The translations under genes and the position numbers were made by a program. Below are positions 51,914 through 61,745 of a DNA stretch of 64,000 nt, in pieces. The notes below the pieces were generated by a model, which did not search any database, was not told where the DNA came from, and saw only the letters and a list, made by a program, of their open reading frames with translations. Numbering within the stretch: position 1 is the stretch's first letter; every line of letters starts with the position of its first letter. Source of the stretch: Glycomyces artemisiae (GTDB taxonomy: Bacteria > Actinomycetota > Actinomycetes > Mycobacteriales > Micromonosporaceae); contig NZ_PVTJ01000005.1 in the NCBI RefSeq assembly GCF_003002955.1, positions 124,001 to 188,000 on the forward strand. The letters run 5' to 3'.

Positions 51914-53269
51914 GTGCAGAGCGGGACCTCGGTGGCGGGGCGCTACCGATTGGACGAACGACTGGCCGCGGGCGGCATGGGGGAGGTCTGGAAGGGCACC
52001 GACACCCGGCTGGGCCGCACCGTCGCCATCAAGATCTTGCACGCCGGACTCTCCAACAGCGACAAGTTCCGCGCCCGGTTCCAGCTCGAAGCCCGCGCCG
52101 TCGCCGCGCTCCAGTCGCCCGGCATCGTCGCGCTCTACGACTACGGCGAGGAGGAGGGCGACGACGGCCTCATCTCCTACCTGGTCATGGAGCTCGTCCG
52201 CGGCCGGTCCCTCGCCGAGATCCTCCGCGACCGCGGCCCGCTCCCGCCCGCCGAGGTCATGCAGATCGTCGCCGCCGCGGCCGACGCCCTGGAGACGGCC
52301 CACCGCCACGACATCATCCACCGCGACATCAAGCCCGCGAACCTCCTCGTCGACGAGGAGACCGGCGCCGCCAAGATCGTCGACTTCGGCATCTCCGCCG
52401 CCCGCGGCGCCTCCGGCCTCACCGAGACCGGCACCGTCATGGGCACCCTCGCGTACGCCTCACCCGAGCAGCTCAACGGCGCCGAGCTGACCGGCGCCAG
52501 CGACCTCTACTCGCTCGGCATCGTCGCCTACGAGGCCCTCATGGGCCGCCCGCCGTTCGTCTCCGACACGCCCGTCGCGGTCATGAACGGCCACATGACC
52601 CAGGCCCCGCCCCCGCTCTCCCGCGACATCCCGCCCGGGGTCGCCCAGGTCGTCCTCCAGGCCCTCCAGAAGGACCCGCGCGCCCGCTACGGCTCGGCCG
52701 CCGACATGGCCCGCTCCGCCCGCGAGGGCCGCGTCGTCACCGGCGCCCTCCCCGCCGCCGGATCGACCCCGCCCGACGGCCAGCAGACCCAGTACTTCGG
52801 CTCCGACCAGACGGCCCTCCTCGGCGGCGCCATGGCCGCGGGCGCGGGCGGCGACACCGCCGCGCAGCCCACGAGCCAGCTCGGCCAGACCGAGGAGAAG
52901 AACCGCGCCACGATGTGGTTCATCATCGCGGGCATCGTCGCGGCTCTGGCCCTCATCGGCGGCCTGATCTGGTGGATCAATACCAACAACGACGATCCTT
53001 CGGGGAACATCACCGACAACACGTCCTCGCCCGCAGAGACGGTCACGACCGAGAGCGAGTCGCCGACCGAAGACGAAACGACCACCGAGGACGACGACGA
53101 CACCTGGGACCGGACCACCGACGAGGAGACCTCGGAGACGCCGAGCGAGGAGCCGACCACCGAGGAACCCACAACGGAGGAGCCGACTACGGAAGAGCCC
53201 ACCTCCGAGGATCCGACGTCGGAAGATCCGACCACCGAGGAGCCGACCAGCGAGGCCGCTACCGGCTGA
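51914..53269 (+). CDS. Receptor-type Ser/Thr protein kinase with TEEP-repeat exterior
   Basis: 451 residues from GTG 51914. The kinase domain (about 8-270) has the Gly loop LAAGGMGEVWKG, the AIKIL lysine, HRDIKPANLL, DFGIS and APE-type SPEQL, so it is active-looking and PknB-like. A Gly/Ala/Thr linker leads to one membrane helix (about 332-355, MWFIIAGIVAALALIGGLIWW). The outside is not PASTA but a Glu/Thr/Pro/Ser tail with about six EEPTT/SEDPT units of 15 bp. It may sense wall state mechanically. Similar tails occur in the 40765-41463 protein. It ends against a 25-bp hairpin. Confidence 0.93.
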   Translation: MQSGTSVAGRYRLDERLAAGGMGEVWKGTDTRLGRTVAIKILHAGLSNSDKFRARFQLEARAVAALQSPGIVALYDYGEEEGDDGLISYLVMELVRGRSLAEILRDRGPLPPAEVMQIVAAAADALETAHRHDIIHRDIKPANLLVDEETGAAKIVDFGISAARGASGLTETGTVMGTLAYASPEQLNGAELTGASDLYSLGIVAYEALMGRPPFVSDTPVAVMNGHMTQAPPPLSRDIPPGVAQVVLQALQKDPRARYGSAADMARSAREGRVVTGALPAAGSTPPDGQQTQYFGSDQTALLGGAMAAGAGGDTAAQPTSQLGQTEEKNRATMWFIIAGIVAALALIGGLIWWINTNNDDPSGNITDNTSSPAETVTTESESPTEDETTTEDDDDTWDRTTDEETSETPSEEPTTEEPTTEEPTTEEPTSEDPTSEDPTTEEPTSEAATG

Positions 53270-53287
53270 CATTCGCAGGCGCACAGC

Positions 53288-53342
53288 GCGGCCCGCGGAT
53301 CGTGCATCCTATTTCCTATAGGATGCACGATCCGCGGGCCGC
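53288..53342. terminator. 25-bp perfect hairpin between kinase and dehydrogenase genes
   Basis: Arms 53288-53312 and 53318-53342 match exactly around TTCCT. The genes converge here, so it can stop both. The stem is unusually long and perfect for a terminator. Confidence 0.85.
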
Positions 53343-53352
53343 AGCGCGTTCG

Positions 53353-54417
53353 CTAAGCCTCGATCGGCCTGTACCGCAAGACCTTGTCGGTCCCGTTGCC
53401 GTTCGAGGTGGTCACCCACAGCCAGCCGTCCGGTCCGAGTTCGACCGTGCGGATGCGGCCGAGGGTCGACTCAAGGACCGCGACCGGTTCTCCCGCTTCG
53501 CCGTCGGCGACCGGGACCGTCCACAGGCGCTGGCCGCGCAGGGCCGCGATGTAGGCGGTGTCGCCCACGACTTCAGCGCCCGAAGGGGACGCCTCCGCGG
53601 TCGACCAGGTGGCGATCGGGTCGACGAACTCGGGCCCCCCGCCGGTGCCCTCGACCTCGGGCCAGCCGTAGTTGCCGCCTGCGACGCCGAAGTTCAGCTC
53701 GTCCCAGGTGTTCTGGCCCAGTTCCGAGAAGTACAGGTCCCCGTCGGCGTCCCAGGACAGGCCCTGGACGTTGCGGTTGCCCCACGTGTAGACCAGCGAT
53801 CCCTCGAACGGGTTGTCCTCGGGCACTGAGCCGTCGGGGTTCGCCCGCAGGATCTTCCCGCCGAGGCTGTCGAGGTCCTGCGCGTTCGCGGTGTCGTTCG
53901 CGTCGCCGGTGGTGATGTACAGCTTGCCGTCGGGCCCGAACGCAAGGCGGCCGCCGTTGTGGTTGAGTGCGGAGGGGATGCCGGTGACGACCGGCTCGGG
54001 GTCGAACGATTCGAGGGTGAACCGCACGACCCGGTTGTCCTCCGCAGTGGACAGATATGCGTAGACCCAGCCGTCGGTCGCGAACGTCGGCGAGACGGCC
54101 AGGCCCAGGAGCCCGCGCTCGTCGATCGAGCTCGTGCCGCCGACGACGTCGAGCGTCCCCAGGACGGCCGGGTCGGCATCGGTGCCGATGCGCAGCACGT
54201 CGCCCGAGTTGCGTTCGGCCACAAGGCCTGAGACGCCGTCCGGGAGGAATGCGAGCCCCCAAGGGATGGTAAGGCCGGTGGCGACGGTGTCGCCGTTCGC
54301 GAAGTCGAATGCCGGGTTCTGCGCGGGGGCCTCGTCCTGCGCGGACGCCGCGGTGGCGCCCGAAGCCAGCATGATCCCGGCGAGCGCCGCGCCGATGGCG
54401 GGCAGTCTGCGTCGCAT
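53353..54417 (-). CDS. Secreted PQQ-type sugar dehydrogenase (glucose/sorbosone family)
   Basis: 354 residues from ATG 54417 with GAAGGAG upstream. A signal peptide (about 1-27, ending ATAASAQ) precedes a six-bladed beta-propeller: TGLTIPWGLAFLPDG, DERGLLGLAVSPTF, NHNGGRLAFGPDGKLYITTGD, YTWGNRNVQGLSWD and ELGQNTWDELNF, which are the conserved GSDH blocks including the His of the active site. The family oxidises aldose sugars using PQQ or other acceptors outside the cell. No PQQ synthesis genes are seen, so cofactor use is inferred from the family. Confidence 0.92.
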   Translation of the reverse strand: MRRRLPAIGAALAGIMLASGATAASAQDEAPAQNPAFDFANGDTVATGLTIPWGLAFLPDGVSGLVAERNSGDVLRIGTDADPAVLGTLDVVGGTSSIDERGLLGLAVSPTFATDGWVYAYLSTAEDNRVVRFTLESFDPEPVVTGIPSALNHNGGRLAFGPDGKLYITTGDANDTANAQDLDSLGGKILRANPDGSVPEDNPFEGSLVYTWGNRNVQGLSWDADGDLYFSELGQNTWDELNFGVAGGNYGWPEVEGTGGGPEFVDPIATWSTAEASPSGAEVVGDTAYIAALRGQRLWTVPVADGEAGEPVAVLESTLGRIRTVELGPDGWLWVTTSNGNGTDKVLRYRPIEA

Positions 54418-54628
54418 GGCTGCTCCTTCTCTCTCGTGGTGCCGGTACGGAAGCGGAGAAATCATGACATTGAGGTATTTCGATGGAATTGCCATCCTAA
54501 GCAGGTATCGCCCGTGATGTCCACCGGCAACGGTCCCGTCATGTGAACGGAGCCGTACCCCGGCGCGTTGCCCGCGTCCCTTAAGCTCAGAGCAGGAACG
54601 CAGATCCCCAGACCCCAGGAGCACACCC

Positions 54629-55495
54629 ATGCACTCCCGCACCTCCTTGCGCCTCACCGGCGTCGTCGCCGTCGCCGCGTTCGGCCTCGGCCTCGCCGCC
54701 TGCGGCGACGGCTCCAACGACACCGCCGGAGGCGGGTCCGGCGACACCGCGGACAACGAGGCCGCCGCGGCCCTGTCCCCGCAGGAGGCCGTGCTGGCCG
54801 CCGTGACCGGGCTCGACGACGACTCCTACGTCATGGAGTCGTCCATGACCGTCAGCGGCTCCGAGTTCGTCACCATGACCACCACGGTCGACGGCGAGAA
54901 CGCCAAGTCCGTGGGCGACATCTCCATGAGCGCCATGGCCGAGGCCGCCGGCGAGGAGATCGACCCGAGCATGGCCTCCCTGTTCGGCGACATGCACTCC
55001 GAGTCGATCATCGTCGGCGACACCGCCTACATGCAGTTCAGCGGCGGCATGTTCGACGGCATGGCCGAGCAGTACGGCGAGGACGCCTGGTTCACCCTCG
55101 ACATGACCGAGGGCGACATGGCCGAGGTCTACGGCCAGTTCGGCGGCCTGGACCTCAAGGCCCAGACCGAGACCATGCTCAGCAGCCTGGAGAACGTCGA
55201 GGAGACCGGCGACAACACCTTCACCGGCACCCTCTCCGCCGACTCCGAGGCGCTCGCGCCCTTCGTCGAGGACATCCCCGACGCCGACGCCACCGCGCTC
55301 GAAGGCACCGAGGTGACCGTGACCCTCGACGACAACGGCCTGCTCAAGTCGATGACCATGGCCCTCCCCGAGATGGACGGCATCGTCATGGAGATGACCT
55401 CCGAGATCACCGAGATCGGCGGCTCGTACGACATCGCGGCCCCCGACACGGACAACCTCGTCCCGTTCGAGGAGTTCATGCGCTCGGGCATGTAG
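54629..55495 (+). CDS. Lipoprotein, LppX/LprG-like
   Basis: 288 residues. The signal peptide ends at the lipobox GLAAC (Cys near residue 25), then an acidic, Gly/Asp/Ala-rich linker. The body has alternating beta strands with SYVMESSMTVSG, GDTAYMQFSGG and VTVTLDDNGLLKSMTM, which fits the LppX_LprAFG fold that carries hydrophobic molecules between membrane and wall. It is very rich in Met (about 20), unusual against the neighbouring proteins. CAGGAG precedes the ATG, and a strong terminator follows. Confidence 0.85.
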   Translation: MHSRTSLRLTGVVAVAAFGLGLAACGDGSNDTAGGGSGDTADNEAAAALSPQEAVLAAVTGLDDDSYVMESSMTVSGSEFVTMTTTVDGENAKSVGDISMSAMAEAAGEEIDPSMASLFGDMHSESIIVGDTAYMQFSGGMFDGMAEQYGEDAWFTLDMTEGDMAEVYGQFGGLDLKAQTETMLSSLENVEETGDNTFTGTLSADSEALAPFVEDIPDADATALEGTEVTVTLDDNGLLKSMTMALPEMDGIVMEMTSEITEIGGSYDIAAPDTDNLVPFEEFMRSGM

Positions 55496-55510
55496 CCCCC
55501 GCACGCCTTG

Positions 55511-55544
55511 AGGGCCGCCGCACCGACCGGTGCGGCGGCCCTTT
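55511..55544 (+). terminator. Terminator after the lipoprotein gene
   Basis: Perfect 14-bp stem (55511-55524 with 55529-55542), loop GACC, then TTT. Confidence 0.88.
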
Positions 55545-55621
55545 GCGCGTCCGGACGACAGCCCACAGCAACGTCTCGGTTGTGCGGTCCGCTCATGCGC
55601 ATGGCTTACGCTGAAGGCGAG

Positions 55622-57007
55622 ATGGACGCACCAGGCCTGTTCGATATCGCCCAGCCGCCCGATCCGCAGCAGTCGGGCATCCTCGGCACCGGCGCCGCCA
55701 CCGGCGACGAGCCGCTCGCGGTGCGCATGCGCCCGCGCGCCCTCGACGAGCTCGTGGGCCAGGACCACCTGCTCGGCGCGGGGTCGCCGCTGCGGCAGGT
55801 CGTCGAGGGCCGCCAGCCGCTCTCGGTGATCCTGTGGGGCCCGCCCGGCTCCGGGAAGACCACGATCGCGCACCTGGTCGCCCAGTCCGGCGACCGGCGC
55901 TTCCGCGCGATGTCGGCCCTCAACTCCGGCGTCAAGGACGTGCGCGCCGCGATCGACGAGGCCCGCCGCATCCGCCGCACCGGCGGCCCCCAGACGATCC
56001 TGTTCATCGACGAGGTCCACCGCTTCACCAAGACGCAGCAGGACTCGCTCCTCGGCGCCGTCGAGGACCGCACGATCACGCTCCTGGCCGCCACCACCGA
56101 GAACCCGTACTTCTCCGTGGTCGCGCCGCTGGTCAGCCGCTGCGTGCTCCTGACACTGCGGGAGCTCGACGCCACGGACATCGGCGAGCTCGTCGACCGC
56201 GCCGTCGCCGACGAGCGCGGCCTGAACGGCGAAGTGACCCTTGAGGCCGAAGCCCGCGAGCACCTCGTGCGCACCGCCGCCGGGGACGCCCGCAAGGCCC
56301 TGACCGCCCTCGAAGCCGCGGCCCTCTCGGTCGGCGAGGACGACACCATCACCGTCGCGGTCGTCGAGGCCGCCATCGACACCGCCGCGGTCCGCTACGA
56401 CCGGGACGGCGACGGCCACTACGACGTCGCCTCCGCGTTCATCAAGAGCCTCCGCGGATCCGACGTCGACGCCGCGATGCACTACCTGGCGCGCATGGTC
56501 GTCGCCGGGGAGGACCCGCGGTTCATCGCCCGCCGCTTGGTCATCTTCGCCTCGGAGGACGTCGGCATGGCCGACCCGACCGCGCTCCAGACCGCGACCG
56601 CCGCCGCGACCGCGGTCGAGCGCATCGGCATGCCCGAGGCCCGCATCAACCTCGCGCAGGCCGTCGCGCACCTTGCGACCGCCCCCAAGTCGAACGCGGT
56701 GATCACCGCGATCGACGAGGCCATTCGCGATGTGCGCCAAGGGAAGATCGGCCCGGTCCCGCCGGACCTGCGCGACGCCCACTACGGCGGCGCGAAGCAC
56801 CTCGGCCACGGCGCCGCCTACGTCTACCCGCACGCCGACCCGCGCGGCGTCGTGCCGCAGCGGTACGCGCCCGACGTCGTCGCCGGACGCGACTACTACC
56901 GGCCCACCCGCCACGGCCTGGAAGGCGAGATCGGGCCCCGCCTCGACAAGCTCCGCCGCATCGTCCGCAAGGCCGACGAGGGCCGGAAGCCCGCCGATGG
57001 CGACTGA
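55622..57007 (+). CDS. rarA: Replication-associated recombination protein A (RarA/MgsA)
   Basis: 461 residues from ATG 55622 with GAAGG upstream. An N-terminal LFDIAQP peptide resembles a sliding-clamp-binding motif. The AAA core has [14 protein letters not shown], the Walker B FIDEVHRF and the sensor ATTENP. C-terminal helical blocks [23 protein letters not shown] and [11 protein letters not shown] are diagnostic of RarA. It acts at stalled forks and gaps. A small membrane-protein gene starts within its last 11 nt, suggesting coupling. Confidence 0.95.
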   Translation: MDAPGLFDIAQPPDPQQSGILGTGAATGDEPLAVRMRPRALDELVGQDHLLGAGSPLRQVVEGRQPLSVILWGPPGSGKTTIAHLVAQSGDRRFRAMSALNSGVKDVRAAIDEARRIRRTGGPQTILFIDEVHRFTKTQQDSLLGAVEDRTITLLAATTENPYFSVVAPLVSRCVLLTLRELDATDIGELVDRAVADERGLNGEVTLEAEAREHLVRTAAGDARKALTALEAAALSVGEDDTITVAVVEAAIDTAAVRYDRDGDGHYDVASAFIKSLRGSDVDAAMHYLARMVVAGEDPRFIARRLVIFASEDVGMADPTALQTATAAATAVERIGMPEARINLAQAVAHLATAPKSNAVITAIDEAIRDVRQGKIGPVPPDLRDAHYGGAKHLGHGAAYVYPHADPRGVVPQRYAPDVVAGRDYYRPTRHGLEGEIGPRLDKLRRIVRKADEGRKPADGD

Positions 57008-57557
57008 CCGCCCGCCGCGGCCGGGCCGCCTCGCGGCGGCGCTGGAGGGCACCGGGGCCCGGATCGAGCGGCTGCGCATGGGCGTGATCGCGATCGGCGT
57101 CTCGGCGGTGCTGCTCGTGGCCGCGGTCCTGTTCCTCGGCCGCGCCGTCACCGTCGACCCGACCCGCCGCGCCGCCGACGAGCTCGCCGTCCCGGCGTGG
57201 GCCGCCGTGAGCGTCGCCGACGAGACGTACGGCTCGCGCTGGTGCGTGGGGGAGTGCCGGGTCCGCATGCGCACCTGGGAGTCCGAGGGGACCGTCGAGG
57301 ACACGTCCCAGGTGTACTGGGAGGCCGTGCTCAACGCCGGGTGGGCCCCGGCCGAGCCGGGGACGTGCGTCGGCGGCATCGGCGAGGAGGGCTGCTATGT
57401 GCGCGACGAGCTGTACCTGGAGCTGTGGGTCGTCCCCGTCGAGTGCGACGACCGGTACGAGCTGTGCGTCGGTTCGGAAGTGACCGCGGTCGTCGCCGCC
57501 CAGGCGGCCCTGCCGCGCCTCGCGGAGGACCGCCGCGCCCTCACCGAGGCCGGATAG
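56997..57557 (+). CDS. Single-pass membrane protein of unknown function
   Basis: 186 residues from ATG 56997, overlapping rarA by 11 nt. A basic Pro-rich N-terminus, one membrane helix (about 29-50, [18 protein letters not shown]) and an outside domain with six Cys ([34 protein letters not shown]) that could form three disulfides. I do not recognise the family. The rarA overlap implies shared transcription, although a functional link is not obvious. Confidence 0.75.
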   Translation: MATDRPPRPGRLAAALEGTGARIERLRMGVIAIGVSAVLLVAAVLFLGRAVTVDPTRRAADELAVPAWAAVSVADETYGSRWCVGECRVRMRTWESEGTVEDTSQVYWEAVLNAGWAPAEPGTCVGGIGEEGCYVRDELYLELWVVPVECDDRYELCVGSEVTAVVAAQAALPRLAEDRRALTEAG

Positions 57558-57690
57558 GCCGGGCCGCGCCCCGTTGCGTCGGATGTCCGATCCCGCAAGG
57601 TAAGGTCGTGGCTGCGTCGCTTCTACGCGAGAACCGGGTCCATTCACCAGCCGCACCGGTCGGTCAATGCTTCAGCAAGGGGGAAGAGCT

Positions 57691-58200
57691 GTGCCAGGCG
57701 AGACGTTGGCAGTGGAGTTCAACAATGTCGGCCTTTGGGAAGTCGCGCTGCTCATCGCCGCGGTCGCGTTCTTCATCTTCAGCCTCATGCTCGCGGTGGG
57801 CCTCATCCGGAAGCTCAACGGCACGGTCGCGCGCGTCAACGGCATCCTCGACAAGGTCGACCATGAGATCGGCCCGATCCTGCGGAACGCGAACACGACG
57901 CTCGACAACGTGAACGCCTCCCTCGTGCAGGTCGAAGGCGAACTGGAGAAGGTCTCGGCGATCACCGGGAACGCCGCCCACATCTCCTCGAACGTCGCGA
58001 ACATCACGAGCCTGGTCGTCTCGGCCGTCGGCTCGCCGCTGGTGAAGGCCGCCGCGTTCGGCTTCGGCCTGCGCACGGCCGTGAAGAAGCGCAACCAGGG
58101 CTACGACGAGGACCAGGTCCGCCGCATGGTCGAGGCGTCGCGCCAGACCAAGCGCGAGGCCAAGCGGTCCGCGAAGGCCCGCCGCCGTGCAGCGAAATAG
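57691..58200 (+). CDS. DUF948 membrane protein
   Basis: 169 residues from GTG 57691, which has AAGGGGGAAGAG ahead; an ATG at 57667 lacks such a site. One membrane helix (about 17-38) is followed by a long amphipathic helix (about 40-110, with VARVNGILDKVDHEIGPILRN) and a Lys/Arg-rich tail. This is the DUF948 layout seen upstream of alaS in other actinobacteria. It resembles a methyl-accepting-type coiled coil without signalling motifs. The function is unknown. Confidence 0.88.
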   Translation: MPGETLAVEFNNVGLWEVALLIAAVAFFIFSLMLAVGLIRKLNGTVARVNGILDKVDHEIGPILRNANTTLDNVNASLVQVEGELEKVSAITGNAAHISSNVANITSLVVSAVGSPLVKAAAFGFGLRTAVKKRNQGYDEDQVRRMVEASRQTKREAKRSAKARRRAAK

Positions 58201-58252
58201 CACCGCCGCGCTTCGAAGTGACATCGTTCGTAAAACGGATTGAGGGGTCCCC

Positions 58253-58546
58253 GTGCTCAAGCGGATGATCTGGGTAGGCATCGGTGTCGTGGTCGGCGTC
58301 GTGGTGGTCCGCAAGATCACCAAGGCGGCGGAGTCGGTCACTCCGGGCGGGGTCGCCGAGCGGATCGGCGATGCCGGTGCTGGAATGAGGGAATCGCTCA
58401 AATCGTTCTGGGCCGACGTCTCCGAGGCCAAGCAGGCCAAGGAGGCCGAGCTGTACGAGGCGATCGAGCGCGGCGACGACATCGCGCCGCTCCTCACCGA
58501 AGAAGAAGACGAAGACGACGACCGGGCCGCGGGCCGGTTGTTCTAG
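58253..58546 (+). CDS. DUF6167-type small membrane protein
   Basis: 97 residues from GTG 58253 with GAGGGG. One membrane helix at the N-terminus (RMIWVGIGVVVGVVVV) is followed by an amphipathic stretch (SFWADVSEAKQAKEAELYEA) and an acidic tail (EEEDEDDD). Its position between the DUF948 gene and alaS is conserved in actinobacteria. No biochemical role is known to me. Confidence 0.85.
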   Translation: MLKRMIWVGIGVVVGVVVVRKITKAAESVTPGGVAERIGDAGAGMRESLKSFWADVSEAKQAKEAELYEAIERGDDIAPLLTEEEDEDDDRAAGRLF

Positions 58547-58575
58547 CAGTAGCGAGACCTTGAAGGAGGTGCCCC

Positions 58576-61257
58576 ATGGAGACCGCTGAAATCCGACGCC
58601 GGTTTCTGAAGTTCTTCGAGTCCAACGGCCATACGGTGGTCCCCAGCGCACCGCTCCCGGCGATCGAGGACCCGAACCTGCTGTTCATCAACGCGGGCAT
58701 GGTCCAGTTCGTGCCCTACTTCCTCGGCCAGGCGAAGCCGCCGTGGGACACCGCGGCGTCGGTGCAGAAGTGCATCCGCACGCCCGACATCGACGAGGTC
58801 GGCAAGACCTCGCGCCACGGCACGTTCTTCCAGATGAACGGCAACTTCTCCTTCGGGGACTACTTCAAGGAGCAGGCGATCCGCTATGCCTGGGACCTGA
58901 CCACCGGCTCGGTGGAGCAGGGCGGCCTGGGCCTGGACGGCGACCGCATCTGGGCGACGGTCTACCTCGACGACGACGAGGCGATCGACATCTGGCACAA
59001 GCAGATCGGGCTCCCGCTCGACCGCATCGTGCGCCGGGGCCAGGAAGACAACATGTGGTCCATGGGCATCCCCGGACCCTGCGGCCCCTGCTCGGAGCTG
59101 TACTACGACCGCGGGCCCGACTACGGCCCCGAGGGCGGCCCCGAGGTCGACGAGGACCGCTACCTGGAGTTCTGGAACCTCGTGTTCATGCAGCAGGAGC
59201 GCGGCGCGGGCCCTGCCAAGAAGGACTACGAGATCCTCGGCGACCTGCCGAAGAAGAACATCGACACCGGCATGGGCCTGGAGCGCATGGCGTCGATCCT
59301 CCAAGGGGTCGACAACATGTACGAGATCGACGAGGTCCGCCCGCTCATCGACAAGGCGTCGGAGCTGACGGGGAAGCGCTACGGCGTCTCCACCTCGCAC
59401 ACCGCCTCCGAGTCGCACCCGGACGACATCCGCTTCCGCGTCGTCGCCGACCACGTGCGGTCCGCGCTCATGCTCATCGGCGACGGCGTCGTGCCTTCCA
59501 ACGAGGGCCGCGGCTACGTGCTGCGCCGCATCATGCGCCGCGCGATCCGCTCCGTGCGCCTCCTCGGCTACGACAAGCCCGCGCTGCCCGAGCTGCTCCC
59601 CGTGGCCCGCGACTGCATGAGCAAGTCCTACCCCGAGCTCGCGCAGGACTTCGAGCGCATCTCCTCCTACGCGTACGGCGAGGAGGAGGCGTTCCTGAAG
59701 ACCCTCAAGCACGGCACCACCATCCTCGACACCGCGGTCGCCGAGACCAAGACCGAGGGCGGGAAGACCCTGTCCGGGTCCAAGGCGTTCGAGCTGCACG
59801 ACACGTACGGCTTCCCGATCGACCTGACCCTGGAGATGGCCGAGGAGCAGGGGCTCTCGGTCGACCAGGAGGGCTTCCGCCAGCTCATGGCGGAGCAGCG
59901 CCAGCGCGCGAAGGCCGACGCGGCCGCGCGCAAGACGGGCCACGCGGACCTGTCCGCGTACTGGCAGCTCCTCCAGGACCAGGGCCCGACCGACTGGAAG
60001 GCCTACGAGACGCTGGAGACCGAGTCCCGCGTCATCGGGATCCTCTCCGAGGGCAAGCCGGTCCCGGTCGCGAAGTCCGGGCAGATCGTGGAGGTCGTGC
60101 TCGACCGGACCCCGTTCTACGCGGAGTCCGGCGGCCAGCACGCCGACGCGGGCAAGCTCACCGGCCCCAGCTTCTTCGGCGAGGTCGTGGACGTGCAGCG
60201 GCCCGTGAAGAAGCTCGTGGTCCACCAGGTGCGCGTCCTCGAAGGCGAGCTCGTCCTCGACGACCGCGTCGAGGCGACCGTGGACGCCGAATGGCGCCTC
60301 GGCGCCCGCCAGGCGCACTCGGGCACCCACGTGGTGCACGCGGCGCTGCGCGAGGTGCTCGGCCCGACCGCGCTCCAGTCCGGCTCGTTCAACCGGCCCG
60401 GCTACCTGCGCCTGGACTTCTCGTGGCGCGCGAAGCTCTCCGACGAGACCAAGAGCGAGATCGAGGAGGTCTCGAACAAGGCCGTCCGCGACGACCTGCC
60501 CGTCTCTGTCAAGTACATGAGCCTGCCCGAGGCGAAGGACTTCGGCGCGGTCGCGCTGTTCGGCGAGACCTACGACGAGACCGTCCGCGTGGTCGAGATC
60601 GGCGGCCCCTGGTCGCGCGAGCTCTGCGGTGGCACGCACGTCTCGCACTCGGCGCAGATCGGCCCGCTCGTCCTCACCGGCGAGTCCTCGGTCGGCTCCG
60701 GCCAGCGCCGCGTCGAGGCCGCGACGGGCATGGAGGCGTACCGCTACCTCGCCCGTGAACGCGACCTCGTCTCGCAGATCGCCGAGGAGATCGGTGCGCA
60801 GCGCGGCGACGTCCTCGAACGCGTCCGCGCGATCCTCCAGCGCTCCAAGGACGCCGAGCGCGAGCTGGCGGGCCTCCAGGCGAAGCTGGTGTCCGGCCGC
60901 GCGGCCGAGTTCGCGCAGAACGCCAAGCAGGTCGGGGCCGTGAAGGTCGCCGCGGTCCAGGCGCCCGAGGGCACCAAGGGCGGCGACGTGCGGAACCTCG
61001 CGATGCAGATCCGCGGGCACCTGCCCGAGGACCAGCCGGGTGTCGCGGCGGTCGTCGCGACTGCCGGCGGCAAGGCCAGCATCGTCGTGGCGGCGAACGC
61101 GGCCGCGAAGGCGCAGCACGTCTCGGCGGCGGCGCTCGTGAAGGCCGCGCTGTCCGGCAAGGGCGGCGGCAACGACGACGTCGCGCAGGGCGGCGGCGTG
61201 CCCGCCGACCAGGCCCCGCAGCTGCTGGACGCGGTCGTCCGCGCCATCGGCGCGTAG
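58576..61257 (+). CDS. alaS: Alanyl-tRNA synthetase
   Basis: 893 residues with a near-perfect AAGGAGGTG before the ATG. The class II core has [15 protein letters not shown] at the start and [14 protein letters not shown]. The editing domain has the zinc ligands HSGTHVVH and [10 protein letters not shown]-terminal coiled coil and DHHA1 domain end it. It charges tRNA-Ala and clears Ser and Gly mischarges. ruvX begins at the base after its stop, so alaS-ruvX-mltG-aroE is one operon, as in other actinobacteria. Confidence 0.98.
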   Translation: METAEIRRRFLKFFESNGHTVVPSAPLPAIEDPNLLFINAGMVQFVPYFLGQAKPPWDTAASVQKCIRTPDIDEVGKTSRHGTFFQMNGNFSFGDYFKEQAIRYAWDLTTGSVEQGGLGLDGDRIWATVYLDDDEAIDIWHKQIGLPLDRIVRRGQEDNMWSMGIPGPCGPCSELYYDRGPDYGPEGGPEVDEDRYLEFWNLVFMQQERGAGPAKKDYEILGDLPKKNIDTGMGLERMASILQGVDNMYEIDEVRPLIDKASELTGKRYGVSTSHTASESHPDDIRFRVVADHVRSALMLIGDGVVPSNEGRGYVLRRIMRRAIRSVRLLGYDKPALPELLPVARDCMSKSYPELAQDFERISSYAYGEEEAFLKTLKHGTTILDTAVAETKTEGGKTLSGSKAFELHDTYGFPIDLTLEMAEEQGLSVDQEGFRQLMAEQRQRAKADAAARKTGHADLSAYWQLLQDQGPTDWKAYETLETESRVIGILSEGKPVPVAKSGQIVEVVLDRTPFYAESGGQHADAGKLTGPSFFGEVVDVQRPVKKLVVHQVRVLEGELVLDDRVEATVDAEWRLGARQAHSGTHVVHAALREVLGPTALQSGSFNRPGYLRLDFSWRAKLSDETKSEIEEVSNKAVRDDLPVSVKYMSLPEAKDFGAVALFGETYDETVRVVEIGGPWSRELCGGTHVSHSAQIGPLVLTGESSVGSGQRRVEAATGMEAYRYLARERDLVSQIAEEIGAQRGDVLERVRAILQRSKDAERELAGLQAKLVSGRAAEFAQNAKQVGAVKVAAVQAPEGTKGGDVRNLAMQIRGHLPEDQPGVAAVVATAGGKASIVVAANAAAKAQHVSAAALVKAALSGKGGGNDDVAQGGGVPADQAPQLLDAVVRAIGA

Positions 61258-61737
61258 ATGGAAGACGCAAGCACCGGCCCCGCACCCACCGAGTGGGTGC
61301 GGGGCCGCCGTCTCGGCATCGATCTGGGCAAGGCCCGCATCGGGGTCGCCGTGTGCGATCCGGACGGTCTCCTGGCCACTCCGGTCGCGACGGTTCGTCG
61401 CGACCTTAGAACCGCTGGTGAGCACATTCCGGCCGATATTCAAGAAATCGCCGAAACGGCCCGGGAATACGATGTGGTCGAAATCGTCGTCGGCCTACCC
61501 GTTACTCTTTCGGGTGAGGAGGGGCCGGCAGCCGCCCACACCCGAGCCTGGGTGGAACGGTTCGCCGACCACGTCTCGCCAACGCCGGTGACCCTGACCG
61601 ACGAGCGCATGACGACCGCCGTCGCCACCCGCCGCCTGAACGAAGGCGGGGTGCGCGGGAAGCGGAAGCGCTCCATCGTCGACCAGGCGGCCGCGGTCGA
61701 GATCCTCCAGCAATGGTTGGACCGTCGGCGGAGGTAG
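61258..61737 (+). CDS. ruvX: Putative Holliday junction resolvase RuvX (YqgF)
   Basis: 159 residues starting at the base after the alaS stop. The RNase H-like fold has LGIDLGKARIGVAVCD with the first catalytic Asp, then VVEIVVGLPVTLSG, the LTDERMTT segment with the Glu, and SIVDQAAAVEILQQWL with the last Asp. YqgF proteins also process 16S rRNA 5' ends. The zero-length gap with alaS implies translational coupling. Confidence 0.95.
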   Translation: MEDASTGPAPTEWVRGRRLGIDLGKARIGVAVCDPDGLLATPVATVRRDLRTAGEHIPADIQEIAETAREYDVVEIVVGLPVTLSGEEGPAAAHTRAWVERFADHVSPTPVTLTDERMTTAVATRRLNEGGVRGKRKRSIVDQAAAVEILQQWLDRRRR

Positions 61738-61745
61738 GGACAAGG

